The notes: a model not told the origin generated them from the letters alone. Positions 35,410-47,084 are shown, counted from the first letter of the stretch. The stretch is 64,000 bases of DNA from Molanna angustata (GCA_963576475.1 OY754980.1:29743563-29807562), one strand, 5' to 3'. Numbers and translations are program-made.

Positions 35410-36495
35410 GGTAAGGCGCGCATGGAAGCTTAAATAAATCGGCCGATTATTATCGGCCGATTAAGTTATCGGCCGATAAAAAATCGGCCGATCGGTTCTA
35501 ACGCGCATGGAAGCTTCTAGAATCGTACAATTGGAAATAACACGGCGGTCAACATTCATATGATTAGAAATAATTGACAGATCATAATTTACCGAACTTA
35601 ATCAAAAAATTATTAACTTGGGCTCCATGCGCCTTTACAACAAGCGGAAAAAGAAAAACATTGCGCGGGAAACAGAAACTGCGGTACCTTTGTATTGCGC
35701 GGTAAGAGGTATGTATTGCACGGGAAAAGATAAATAAATTGACAGATCATAATTTACCAAACATAACCTAGAAATCATTATGATGGGCTCCGCGCGCGTA
35801 CAATACAAACATTGCGCGGGAAACAGAAAAGAACTATTGTGTGACAGAGCAAATGTACAGACGCAATAGTGAACCAAAGTATATATAATATAAAACTTTT
35901 TTAAGGTTTTTTCATTGACACAGTTGAAGTTCATAATTATAAATTTAAAAAAAAAACACTTGAAACACAGTTAAGTTTTTATTCATTAAGCGGAAAATTA
36001 TTAAATTACCTATGTAACTATTATTCAATTAAGTAATAACTTACCCAATTCAGTTCTTTTATTATGATTTAGCTGTTCCCAGCCAGTTAGTAATATTTCG
36101 CTTATCTCCAACCATAATTTTTGCTTAATTTGGCGGTTACTATAATTTTTTATCATAAAATGAAGGACGTGCTTCAACTAATATAATTAATTTTTCCAAA
36201 TCAAAATTTATTTCATCTGACATTTCGTTTGGCAGCACTGAGAACGTACTTCTCGATCTACTGCGCTCGGACGATTAAATTATCGGCGAGCATGCGCCAT
36301 GCGCGCCCTCTCATACAACAAGATTGGTTACAAAAAATCGGCCGATCTCGATCGGCCGATTTTTTTGTGTCTCGTCACAGATTTTAAAATCGGCCGATTC
36401 TGTTAGCTTTCATGCGCGCTCTTACATGTAATTCGTATGTTGTAACTCACCGATTATTAATCGGCCGATGAAATTAGCTTCCATGCGCGCCTACC
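35410..36495 (-). mobile_element. TIR DNA element rich in CGGCCGAT, copy 2 (TTTA duplication)
   Basis: 1,086 bp, inverted relative to 5084-5896. Termini GGTAAGGCGCGCATGGAAGC and GCTTCCATGCGCGCCTACC, flanked by TTTA (35406-35409 and 36496-36499). It is longer because a block with GACAGATCATAATTTACC, GGGCTCC and ATTGCGCGGGAAACAGAAA is tandemly duplicated (about 35575-35690 and 35742-35840). Confidence 0.85.
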
Positions 36496-36499
36496 TTTA

Positions 36500-37439
36500 G
36501 ATTAATCTGATTTGGGTATTATTAGTTTTATCAATCTCACATGCAATGATTTAACTTTGTCGACATATGTTTTAAATGATTTTTACATGAAACTATTGTC
36601 TTCTTTGATTGGCCCTAATCAACTGATTAGCTGCAAGGGTTCGATCAGACGAAATAATCGACCTGTGAATCTTTAAGGAACCTAAATAAAATTCAAAGGT
36701 TTTTGTTTTTTTATAAATCCTTAATATTAACACATTGTATAGTATATTATCATAGACTCTGGTTTGTTGGAAGAAATTGCAATGTAGCAATAAACGAGAG
36801 AAAAAATAGGCAATTTTTCCCAAAAATTGAATGCGAACTCGTTTAATTAATCAAAAGAGATTTACATGTTGGCCATTATGCAGTCGATTCAATTGTATGT
36901 CTTATCTTTAAAACTTCGACCTATTAATCCATTGGCCTTTTTTAGATTTCAGTGACAAACAACTTGTTTATTGCATTTATCAGAACAAAATTATAAAACT
37001 TAATATTCGAAGTATATAATAAGTTTTCCAACAAACAAAGTGGTCTGTTTATTCTCGATTATCATCGCGAAGTTGCACCACACAAAGCCAACTTTGCTTA
37101 TCTTCGGATATATCAAACAATGCCGGGACTTATATTTTAAGTTGTATGAAACCATCTCAACTATGATAATTTAAAAAGTTTACGGCTTTAGATTAGTCCT
37201 TCCGTAGAGAAGTTCAGAACATAGGGGACCGGGTACTAAATTCAGTCAAAGAATAAATGGTAATCTTCAGGATCTGTACGTAATACTTAGATTTGGATCA
37301 AGTTGTTAGGCACTATTTTCTATTATCATAGATTTTGACAACAGAGTATATTTTTCCCAGCTAGCAGTGTTTAAATCACGTAGCTTCCATTGAAAAACAA
37401 AATCACAATAATATATATCAAACCTAGTAACTGAGTAAG
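36500..37439. other. Spacer with a LINE-tail fragment
   Basis: 36760-36800 holds GGTTTGTTGGAAGAAATTGC...AGCAATAAAC, the LINE/SINE tail motif. The rest is unrecognised. Confidence 0.4.
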
Positions 37440-38110
37440 CATATGGGTGTGAGACGCTAACATTGACAGTAAGGATGTCTGAGATGCTGGACATCTGTGA
37501 AAGGAAAGTGCTGCGACGAATCTGTGGACCAGTGAGAGAAGGTTATCAGTGGCGCATTCGAACTAACGATGAACTTTACAACATATATCAGGCCTCAAAC
37601 ATTTGGACACACGTTGCTCAGATTGGGATGGGCTGGAAATATACATTGCACTGTTGGGAGGGAAACCCTCGCCATGATTAACGGGCCTTCACATTTGTGG
37701 TTGGACTCTGAGTGATAGTGGTATGAAATATGTATGATAGTAGTTTCTTGTTTGTCCGACGAGCAGCCGCTTTGGGGACGAACAGAACTACTTAGTTCTA
37801 TAACTAACCCTATGGGGTGGGGTAGGAGACTGCGTAATTCCTTACTGGACATAAACAGCGAATGCCTGATTCACGTGTCTCTAAAACCATAGTGAATGGA
37901 CAATGGACACCCAGGTGAAAGGAGACGAGTTGAAACACCCAGGCTAAGATACGAGGACGAAGTGAGAAGGGATGCTACGCAGCTTCTTCAAGAGGCTAGT
38001 TGGAAGACGTCGGCAGATGAAAGGATAAGTTGGAGATGAATGTAGCAAGAAACCAAGGCCTCTGTAGCGTCCTATGGGCTGTAGCTCCATCGGAGAGAGG
38101 TAGAGAGATT
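37440..38110 (+). pseudogene. LINE 3' relic with ICERKVLRRICGPV block
   Basis: The frame from 37463 reads EMLDICERKVLRRICGPVRE, a QWRIRTNDELYNIY block, and an IWTHVAQIGMGW block. This matches the ..ER..LR.I.GP....W..R.N.EL...Y....I......R..W.GH pattern common at the C-terminus of insect non-LTR RT proteins. Decayed sequence follows, with CGGCAGATGAAAGGATAAG and CCAAGGCCTCTGTAGCG near 38010-38070, which looks like the end of the coding part. Multiple stops and frame changes are present. Confidence 0.6.
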
Positions 38111-38254
38111 CAGCGATTCTGGTATTTTGAAAAGTTTCTTTGGATGTCTGATGTTTCTTTACCACAAAACAGGATCTAATTTTTTTTTTTTTTTTTGTTA
38201 CTAACTTTATTAATGAAAAAATAAAAAATAAATATTGAAAAAACAAAATAATCA

Positions 38255-38640
38255 GGCGCAATTCAGTGGTGACATATGTACGAAGAAACACTGTCACCTC
38301 ATTTATAAGGCTTCTTGCTTTCAATGTTTACAAAAAAAAAACAACTTAACAATAGATGGCGGTTCAAAAAAAGGTTTCTTCGTTATTTCATAGATGGCGA
38401 TAGTAAAAATAAGTTATTTTCAAACGAATTATATCCCATTATTGAAATATATTGAACTTTCAAAAAATCCATTGATAAGGGAACTCAATAAGAAGGCATA
38501 AGTGCTGAACGTTGCGCAAGCGCATAAAGTGATCGCGTAAACCAGCCGATGACAGGTCGTTAGCCTTGTAGGTACCTTGAGTTCCTGGTTCTTCTATAAT
38601 ATTCCCACTTCGTCTCTATTGAGATGCTGAAAAATTGTCA
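38255..38640 (+). mobile_element. Dispersed MITE-like repeat F, copy F4
   Basis: All internal blocks from GCGCAATTCAGTGGTGACAT to CTTCGTCTCTATTGAGATG are present, with GTGATCGCGTAAACCAGCCG in the centre. A poly-T run just upstream (38177-38196) is outside it. Confidence 0.8.
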
Positions 38641-38799
38641 AAAGTTATAACTTTACCGGATAAACAATTGACCTGTTAAAATTTTATACATGAATACTTT
38701 TGTAGTTTGTTTGATTTTCACCAGTAATTACCAGTGTTTTACAATGACTTAAATCAAATATTCTTAACTTTTTTTTAATAAAAAATGAATATTTCCTTG

Positions 38800-38935
38800 T
38801 TAAACAAGTACATATGCATCTTCCTACATTTCCTAAATTAAGCATAAGTGCTTGTGCTATAGGTGAACGAAATCGGTCGAGGCAGGATTCGAACTCGCGA
38901 CCACTGGATTACTAGCCCAGCACACTATAACTCGT
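38800..38935 (-). repeat. tRNA-derived SINE family A
   Basis: Minus strand: CTGGGCTAGTAATCCAGTGG, TCGCGAGTTCGAATCCTGCC (B box), TCGACCGATTTCG, then the ACAAGCACTTATGCTTAATT body and a TGTTTAACAAGGAAAT tail. The A box side is truncated near 38935. Confidence 0.7.
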
Positions 38936-39374
38936 TTTTGCTTGGAATTTTTGTCGAGCTCGATATTCATAAAAAATATATCAAATCAAAACATAATATG
39001 GGGACACAGTCTTAGAGTGATTCATCATTACATAAGGGATTTATTAGAAAAGGAAGCATTATTTTTGGAAAATCCAAAGGATTCGCCCGTTAATGTGATT
39101 CGTGTATATCTAAAGCCGTAATGTGTTTTTAAGTTCGTATAAAATTTTCATGAATATCGCTGATGTGGAACCAATATTATTAAGATGAATGGGAAAATTA
39201 TAATGTTCAAATTTCACAAAAAAAAACATTAACTACCTGCATCAAAATATGCGGCGGAATTTGAGATAAATGTATTCAAATAAATTATAATTTTGGTACT
39301 CGTCATAACAATTTTACAGTGTAGTAGTTTATATATAAGTTTATACGCATATTTTTACATCAATTTTCCAAGTG
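38936..39374. other. Spacer, nothing recognised
   Basis: No supportable feature. Confidence 0.35.
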
Positions 39375-39665
39375 ATTTCACGAAAAGAGTGTATTAAAAG
39401 AAAACGGTATCTGGATGTCAAATCTGGCGAGAGTATTGGTGAGAGCAAGGAAATAGTGAGCTATCCTGTACCACTTTCTGGTTGTTCTGGATAGATAAGA
39501 AAACAAATATCTCTCAAGGATAAAATATACAGTTAAGTGTGCAAGATGTGTAAAAAGAAAAGAGCAAAGTCCGATATTGGTGCCTTTGCATGATTTGCAA
39601 GGAATGGGTTTGAGGAGTCTGCGACGAACAATACGATTTATGTGATTGGATATGTTCGGATTGTA
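39375..39665 (+). pseudogene. Cys-rich (PHD/RING-like) C-terminal relic, unassigned
   Basis: Plus-strand frames give KRKRYLDVKSGESIGESKE, then VCKMCKKKRAKSDI, and after a frame change WCLCMICKEWV, GVCDEQYDLCDWICSDC. The spacing C-x2-C ... C-x-C-x2-C-x-W ... C-x(n)-W-x-C-x2-C recalls the Cys-rich C-terminal zinc-binding tails found on several DDE transposases and on PHD fingers. Stops and a frameshift interrupt it. I cannot name the family. It may be the end of a decayed DNA transposon. Confidence 0.4.
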
Positions 39666-39744
39666 TAAATGCACATGCTTAATTTAACTGTTACATGTGA
39701 CATGTTTTAATTATTTTCTGTAAAATATGAAATTGAAAAAAAAA

Positions 39745-39965
39745 ATGTTCCTATTCACCCATCACAGGTCAAATAGGGACATACATAATTATTTAGTAAT
39801 ACTCCAAAGTCAATGATTATACATTTAAGTGGGTGAATAAGGACAGAGACGAATATTTAACTCAATAAAAAAAACATTGATTGTCAATATTTTATTCGTA
39901 TATAAATGTATATCACTAGAAACATTGAAACATGTCCCTATTATTCACCCTCCCTCATCACCCCA
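39745..39965. repeat. Inverted-repeat element with TGTCCCTATTCACCC ends
   Basis: TGTTCCTATTCACCCATCAC at the left, GGGTGAATAAGGACAGAG in the middle and TGTCCCTATTATTCACCC at the right are mutually related in direct and inverted orientation. Probably a short MITE. Confidence 0.5.
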
Positions 39966-40838
39966 TATTACGGTATTTATAAAAAATATTGTAATGCTTT
40001 AAGTGCCAACTTCGTATTTAATTATTATGTATAAGATATGTGTTACTTGGAACTAGTTTATGCCAATATTGTTAACTTTATTAAAATAATTTCTCTGTAA
40101 ATGTTAGTCAAGTATTTAATAAATAAAATATTAATTCTTTTGATACCAAGTTCAAATAATGGATAGGTACATTTCTTAGTTATAATATTTCATCACATTG
40201 ATTGAGCGAAATAAGTGGATTGGTATAGTCAATACAATTAAGAGATGTTGAGATTATATTTAATTATGTATCCAGGGATATGGTCGTACCTATTCATAGA
40301 ATGTGATGGATATCAAAGATATTATAATGAAGACGCAGCGAAATCTCGCTGATTCTATGGAAATTGAGATTTTACACAGATTTCGTGTTAATTTGAAAGT
40401 TTGTACGTGTCAATTAATTTGTATTTTGGTTCAAATTTGAAAATGATTTCATCCGAGGATCACGTGCGGCATAGATATATACACAATATACACATACATA
40501 TTTATGTACACAACACGCTATATTCTTATTATTCTTCACGGGGTTGGCTGAGAGAACCAAACGCAATATTCATTCTTGACACGTCTCATTGGCATTATTG
40601 CATCGTCTCATACAACATGTTATTCAAGTTTCTGACATGGTTGGTTTGAAGAAATTGCAATCTGATATTGTATAATATAATATATGAGTGTTTTATTATT
40701 ATGATTGTTTACTCAGATTTTGAATCCCGTATATGCAGATTCAATTAGGTCGGAACCTAATAGAATCTTCATAATATTGACACTCACAGATGTTGAACTA
40801 TTTGAAAATACATTAATTGAATACATTCAATTATTGAC
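39966..40838. other. AT-rich spacer
   Basis: GGTTGGTTTGAAGAAATTGC at 40640 is a decayed LINE-tail motif. Otherwise nothing. Confidence 0.35.
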
Positions 40839-40842
40839 TTAA

Positions 40843-41530
40843 GAGAGTGACTGCTGCCAAAGTAGGTACTTATTTTTTCAATTTGAATGTGCTTCATTAC
40901 TACAAAACGAATCATTTTGAAAAATATAACCAAGTTAGTTTGGATATTAATAAAGAAAAATGTACCTTAATTTTTTTAATTATGTTCTGTATATATTCTT
41001 GTAGGAAAATAATAAGCATACCCCGATTTTTTACATTTATCTTAAATTTCTAAAAAACTATATGATATAGAGCATTAATTTTTTTTATAAATTAAAGAAG
41101 ATCAAAATATCTGGAAAAATAGGATGTAACGTGGCATTAATGCATCAGGTTAAGTTAATAAACCAAAAAAAACTTTTATTTCGCAATGGCGCTGAATGGA
41201 AAATAAATGTTTTTTTAGGTTTATTTACTAAACCTGAAGCATTAATGCAACGTCACATCATATTTTTCTAGATATTTTTGACTTCTTTAATTAAAAAAAA
41301 AATATATGTTGAACTACGCTTTACATTTTATTAAAAATATAAGATAAACGTGGAAAATCGGGGTATACCATTCTTTTTCTACAAGAATTTATACAGAACA
41401 TTATCAAAAAATAAAGATAAACTTTCTTTATTTATACCCAAACTATCTAAATTATTTTTATAACGATTTGATAAGAAATAATGATGTTATATCAAATTTA
41501 AAAATAGGTACGTTGGCAGCAGTCCCCCCC
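40843..41530. mobile_element. 688-bp foldback element with TTAA duplication
   Basis: The left end GAGAGTGACTGCTGCCAAAG and the right end TTGGCAGCAGTCCCCCCC are inverted, and complementarity continues inward for about 330 bp per arm (for example CTTGTAGGAAAATAATAAGC / CTACAAGAATTTATAC and ATTAATGCATCAGGTT / AACCTGAAGCATTAATGC) to a short spacer near 41180-41215. TTAA flanks both sides (40839-40842 and 41531-41534). No coding capacity. Confidence 0.85.
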
Positions 41531-41534
41531 TTAA

Positions 41535-43179
41535 TCAAAATACTTGAAGTAAATTTTATTAAAATGTTGTAAAATAATGTTTGGGTATAGAAAAACAAAA
41601 GATTTAAAGGAAGATGGTTATTCTAGTAATAAGAGATTAATTAATTTGTACAATATTTATAAGACTAATTATTGCGTGTTTAAAAGGTATAATTAAAACA
41701 CATCTCTCTATAATGGATACACTAAAAACAATTGGGTGCAACTAATAATTCATGCAATAAAAGATTGTACTCACTCTGATATAAATTTATTATAATCGAT
41801 GTATTACATAGAATTTGTTAAATTATTATATTTAATCAACACGTAATTAGAATGTGGAAGTAAAGTACGCGATACGTCTAGGCCGGGGACTGAAGAAATT
41901 CCGAATGATGAGAGTAGGAGGGGTTCATTGTTTATACGTTCAGCTTGAGTTGGTAGCCATGACAAGCCAGTAGTGATGTGTGGACATCATAAGAATGGTC
42001 CACCACAGATTACTCACGATATCAATTACTACATTTTAGTTACAACTTTCTAACATACTATATGAATTTACTTAATAATACACATTCGAAATAAACTCTA
42101 AAGAGGAGAGATTCGCACTGCAGAGCGTCGCCAGTGCGTTGAGTTAAATATCCTCCTAGCGCCAAATTCCAGAAAGGTAGATGCTTGCTATTGGTCGCTA
42201 GGAGGAGTATGAATCCATCTGATGGGCCGGTCGCGCTAGGCGCTGTTCCGCCACAGTATGATTGGCACCCATATAATGGTATGAAGTATAAAGTATAAGT
42301 TTGAATAATACATCGCTCCAAATCATACATTATGTACTTTTAAACTCTACAAAATCTTCATTAAGCACAACACGATATTCAATATTATTATATCAAAAAC
42401 TTATCAATATAATATAAAATTACCATTTTTGTAATCTAATTTTTCACGTAAACCGATAGTACAAGTTTCTCCAGAAGAAATATTATCAAAGTACGCCTCT
42501 TCCAAACTCTCCTTTTCACCGCATCATCTTTTTCTCTCATTTCTTACTGAGAAAAACTACAGTCTCATTCACTGGTTGTGTTTGAAATATTACTCCAATT
42601 ATTTATACGAGCATCTCAATAAAGCTCAGAGTCTCGAGTCGTAGCTGTTATCGGGGAGACCGAGATCTTCTAATAAATTAAGGCAACTCATTTGATTCTT
42701 AATGTTTCACAATCACTCGTGCCAGATATATATTTTCCTTGGAGAAACCTAATTTCAATTACAGATTTAAAATACCTAAACCATTGTTGATATAAAAAAT
42801 AATATTATCTTTTGCTTTTGATTTTAAAAAAATCAATAAAACTAACCTAACCATCACATCACTGTTTTATTTTGGCATCTAGCTATAAGTAAGATTTTTG
42901 CGTTAACATTAAGTTTTAAAGGAATTTCAATAATTATTTTAAGATATTATGAATATTCCTCAACGGTAATAACTGTTAATAAAATGATTATATAAGTATT
43001 CAAATTTAAAAATTAAATATAACAATTACTTTTACTCAATTTCATTATGTCCTTCAGATAATGATTTTTCGTAAAATCAATGCAATCTAAAACGTTCAAA
43101 TACATAAAAGACGATCTCACAATAATGATGGTATTTTAAATAAACTTTTGTGAAAATGATAAATTTTTTGTGTTAATTT
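41535..43179. other. Spacer with a GC-richer patch
   Basis: 42120-42260 is GC-richer and contains the inverted pair TATCCTCCTAGCGCCAAATT / GGTCGCTAGGAGGAGTAT. It may be part of a dispersed repeat. The rest is unrecognised. Confidence 0.4.
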
Positions 43180-43395
43180 TAAACCGACCGCCGTGACACA
43201 CATGGTAAGCCATTCGGTTTCTGTGCGGGAGTCCTGGTTTCGATTCTCAACAGAGGAGAAGTTTATTTAAATTCATTTCTCACGCAAATATTGCTTTTCT
43301 GGGCTGGAAACACTGGTTAGTTGGAAGAAATTGTCATACGGTAATAAACTCGCCACTTGCGCAGGGCGCAAGGAAGTGTTCATTATTATGATTAT
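43180..43395 (+). repeat. SINE family C with LINE-like tail
   Basis: GACCGCCGTGACACACATGG, then GTCCTGGTTTCGATTCTCAA (B-box region), a body GAGAAGTTTATTTAAATTC, and the tail GGTTAGTTGGAAGAAATTGT...GGTAATAAAC. A second copy is at 45806-45970. Confidence 0.7.
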
Positions 43396-43704
43396 AAAAT
43401 TAATATTCTTGTTATCTTTGAGTTATTTTTGTGTTCTTACCTATATGCATATTTTTTTGTGCAGCAAATAAAATATTTTTATGGAGATTTTACATAATTT
43501 AGTTTTTCAAGTAAAAGTATAAAAATAATACAGTTAGCAGAAAATTGTGTTATGTACTTTTAAAAGTTAAGTAGATCGTTGAACAACAAATAGGTCAAAG
43601 ATGTTTATGCTTCGGTACAAGATAAGATATTATATTGCAACTTGCGAAACCCAGCAGACATTGGTCTGATATGTATGATTATTTATCTCTGTATATGTAT
43701 ATTA

Positions 43705-43800
43705 GTCACCCCAATCTGTTCAGTCCCTCTAGTCCATTCAGTCCCACCAGCTCCTTCCATCCCTTCCATCTCCTCAGTCCTTACATCCTTTCAGTCTGAC
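43705..43800. repeat. C/T-rich imperfect short tandem repeat
   Basis: Variants of CCATTCAGTCCC / TCTCCTCAGTCCTT recur at roughly 10-20 bp spacing. Confidence 0.6.
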
Positions 43801-44084
43801 GTAGATTTTCGTGTGGAAACGCGTTTAACACGCCACTGAATTAATTCCAAATAAATAGACCATTTTTAGTATTTAAAAAAAAAATCTTTAAAAAGAATAC
43901 GTCCAAAACTACAAAACCTTTAATCAAAATTATTCAATATTTCAAGATATTTTTTATTTATTTATTATAAAAGGTGAGTATACACATACCTACCTACATA
44001 CTACATAGCTCGACTGAGCTTTGAATATTATTACGTAAAACATTCCTTTTAATTACAACAAAAATTCAAAAAAAAAACGGGATT
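43801..44084. other. AT-rich spacer
   Basis: Nothing recognised. Confidence 0.35.
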
Positions 44085-44545
44085 GTCAGCAAGAGAGAAA
44101 AAAACGGAATAGTCAGCAAGATAAAAAAAGAGATATGAAGTTAGCAAGGGAGAATAAAAAACGGGACAGTCAGCAAGAGAGAAAATAAAAAAGGGAGAGT
44201 CAGCAAGAGATAAAAAAAAGGATAGTCAGCAAGAAATAAAAAAAGGGATAGTCAGCAAGAGAGAAAAAAAAACGAGATAGTCATCAAGAGAGAAAAAAAA
44301 TACGGGATGTTCTTCCTCCACCACCACCCGTTCTGCACCGAATAATAGTGCACCGAATTTAAGACAGAAAGTCTTGAAAGCCCTAAAGTTAAAAATACGA
44401 TATGGGATAGTAAAATACGGGATATTCAGCAAGAGAGAAAAAAAGGGATAGTCAGCAAGAGGGAAAAAAAGGGAGAGTCAGTAATAGATAAAAAAGGGAG
44501 TCAGCAATATATAAAAAAACGGGATAGTCAGCAAGAAATATTGCA
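44085..44545 (+). repeat. Minisatellite GGGATAGTCAGCAAGAGAGA
   Basis: More than a dozen units of about 26-36 bp, each an A-run of variable length plus GGGATAGTCAGCAAGA. A unique block at about 44308-44400 (with CCTCCACCACCACCCG) interrupts the array. Confidence 0.9.
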
Positions 44546-44909
44546 ATAAGGCAATTTCTTTCTACCAACCCGAGCAACATGAAGTCTCTAAAATGAAATA
44601 TTCACATTACTATCATAGATGGTTTTGACACACATTCGTCTTAGGGACCTCATTTCCACAACATTCATTTTTCTTTTATGCGTCAACTGCCATGTAGGTA
44701 CATGTCTCACTTGCATACATTATTGTTGGAACGACTATTGCGTTTCACACAGCGAATACATCCATAGATAACAAAAAACTGAAGTAAGTAGCATCAGTAA
44801 ACAATGATGAAATGCTAATAGCAGAATTGAATAAATCTAAAAAGCATTCATCCTCAGTCAATTATCTATGCATCCTTCATATACCAAACTAACATGATAC
44901 TGTAACTCT
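44546..44909. other. Spacer starting with an inverted LINE-tail fragment
   Basis: 44540-44575 is the reverse complement of the GGTTGGTAGAAAGAAATTGC...ATTGCAA tail motif. The rest is unrecognised. Confidence 0.4.
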
Positions 44910-45360
44910 TCCGTGGCTCACTCTTTGGCATTCAAAATCACTGTCCGTACTCTTCTTATCAACAACCGTAGATTCGACAATGAATTCAATTCAATTGAAG
45001 CATTTGAAATGTGGATCCACCGCAGATATCGTGGACTAACATGGTCAGTAACACTGAAGTACTACGTAGATCCAACAGCAATAGATAATTATTCACCAAT
45101 GTTAAGTTCCGTAAAGTGTTGTACTTCGGCCATATTCTGAGAGTGGAAAAGTATGCCATTCTTTAGCTCGTCATGAAGGGGAAGATTGAGGGTCGTAAAG
45201 CGGTCGGAAGAAGGTAGCTTTCCTGGCTGCGAAACATCCGCGAATGGACCAGAATAAGAACTGTGTAGGAGCTGTTTCACACTGCACAGTACAGGGAGGC
45301 TTTCTCTATGGTGGTCGTCAACGTCGGGGAGACCTGATATGACACAAAAAGAAGAAGAAT
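44910..45360 (+). pseudogene. RTE-type LINE 3' relic
   Basis: Frames give FNSIEAFEMWIHRRYRGLTW, then CYFGHILRVEKYAIL, KGKIEGRKAVGRR, LSWLRNIREWTRIRT and YREAFSMVVVNVGET. The order IEAFE.W..RR.....W, .FGH..R...Y, ..GK..G.R..GRR...WL.N..EWT..., .R..F..... is the RTE C-terminal tail. Stops interrupt it. An AAGAAGAAG end follows (45350-45358). Confidence 0.7.
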
Positions 45361-45754
45361 ATTCGAATATTTTACGAAATATTCGAATTAAAAGCTCTAA
45401 TACCTACTCACGTACCCCCGACCTTTCCAATTTAGTACATAGTGGTAGCAAATAATATAAAAAATATATAGGTAATATGACCTTCTGTTGATGAGTTCAT
45501 AAAGGTACCTCGTGACTCGTTTCAAATTTCAAGGGTCATCAACCAAGTATTTAATTATAAGACCTTATTTCGTGGCATCTCACTTACTTTACGACCAATA
45601 AAGAAGACATATTAAGCACAGCAATCAGCAGATGAAGTTTGGGTGTATATTTTAAACGAATATTAATATGGAAAGTAATGAGAAAAAACATTGAGGTTTT
45701 TCACGTTAATTGACCCGAAAAATTTAAGTCGAAGAATTGTTTATACATTATTCA
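45361..45754. other. Spacer, nothing recognised
   Basis: No supportable feature. Confidence 0.35.
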
Positions 45755-46558
45755 AATATGAAGAATTTACATTTACAAATGAGTAGTGATGAGGAATTTA
45801 CATTTACATGGGTTCGATTCCCAGCAGAGGAGAAATTTATTTAAATTCATTTCTCACGCAAATATTGCTTCTCTGGGCTGGAAACACTGGTTAGTTGGAA
45901 GAAATTGCCATACGGCAATAAACTCACCATGCACTAGCGCAGGGTGCAAGGAAGTGTTCATTGTTATTATTAGAAATAGTCATGAGATGAAAAATTTACA
46001 CTGACAAATGAGTAATGAGTAGTGATGAGGAATTTACATTGACAGAGATAAAGAATTTACATTTACAGAGATAAAGAATTTACATTTACAGAGATGAAAA
46101 ATTTACACTGACAAATGAGTAATGAGTAGTGTTGAGAAATTTACATTGACAGAGATAAAGAATTTACATTTACAGAGATAAAGAATTTACATTTACAGAG
46201 ATGACAAATTTACACTGACAAATGAGTAATGAGTAGTGATGAGAAATTTACATTGACAGAGATAAAGAATTTACATTTACAGAGATGAAAAATTTACATT
46301 GACAAATGGGTAATGAGTAGTGATGAGAAATTTACATTGACAAATGGGTAATGAGTAGTAATGATAAATTTACATTGACAAATGGGTAATGAGTAGTGAT
46401 GAGAAATTTACATTGACAAATGGGTAATGAGTAGTGATGAGAGATTTACATTGACAAATGGGTACTGAGTAGTGATGAGAAATTTACATTGACAAATGGG
46501 TAATGAGAAGTGATGAGAAATTTACATTGACAAATGGGTAATGAGTAGTGATGAGAAA
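45755..46558 (+). repeat. 38-bp minisatellite, partly split by a SINE
   Basis: Unit GATGAGAAATTTACATTGAC then AAATGGGTAATGAGTAGT. Over a dozen copies; the 5' part uses variants with AGAGATAAAGAATTTACATT. The first units lie before the SINE C copy at 45806-45970 and the rest after it. Confidence 0.9.
45806..45970 (+). repeat. SINE family C copy inside the minisatellite
   Basis: It begins within the head at TGGGTTCGATTCCCAGCAGA, then the same body as 43250-43395 and the tail TTAGTTGGAAGAAATTGCC...GGCAATAAAC. Minisatellite units flank it on both sides. Confidence 0.8.
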
Positions 46559-46789
46559 TTACACATATGTGATCTTGCTCTCGCATACACAGTTTCGGTT
46601 ATGGTCTTGCGAAGAATTTTACAAAAAATAGTGAAAAAAACTACGCAATCTATCGATAATTAAGGATATTAAATGATAGAATGTATGTGAGCGTAATGAT
46701 ACGATTTTTTTAATAAATTTATATAACTACCTACCAACTGCCATTATTATACTTTAAAGGATTATGTAATAATATCAAATAACCTACCT

Positions 46790-47045
46790 ACCCCTTCGAT
46801 CTTCTGAACGTACCACACTAGCTATCGTCATTCACAATACATAAGTTTTCAGCTCTTCTTTTCAAGTACAATCAGCTAGAGTATGAAATAGCCCGAGTTA
46901 TGAAGTAACGTCGTCTCAATCCATACAAATACCTATATAAAGATAAACTTTAAATAACTATATCTGTCAAATTGTTCCTAAATATTCCTTCTATATCCTT
47001 CCGAACCGTCCTTCTTTTCTTCATTGCTACGTGAGGAGTTATTAT
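46790..47045 (+). pseudogene. LINE 3' relic, same family as 27050-27510
   Basis: CTTCTGAACGTACCACACTA (encoding S-E-R-T-T-L), CAAGTACAATCAGCTAGAGT (V-Q-S-A-R-V) and CGTCGTCTCAATCCATACAA match 27115-27245 in order. More decayed, with frameshifts. Confidence 0.65.
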
Positions 47046-47084
47046 TATTATTTTCTTTATTTCTTTCTAAGTACCTACATACTT

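Noticed and set aside
42058..42330. 90-codon minus-strand frame over a GC-richer patch
   Set aside because: The patch contains an inverted CTCCTAGCG pair and looks like part of a repeat; no domain is seen.
44085..46558. CRISPR-like array
   Set aside because: Units are contiguous minisatellite repeats without unique spacers, in a eukaryotic genome.
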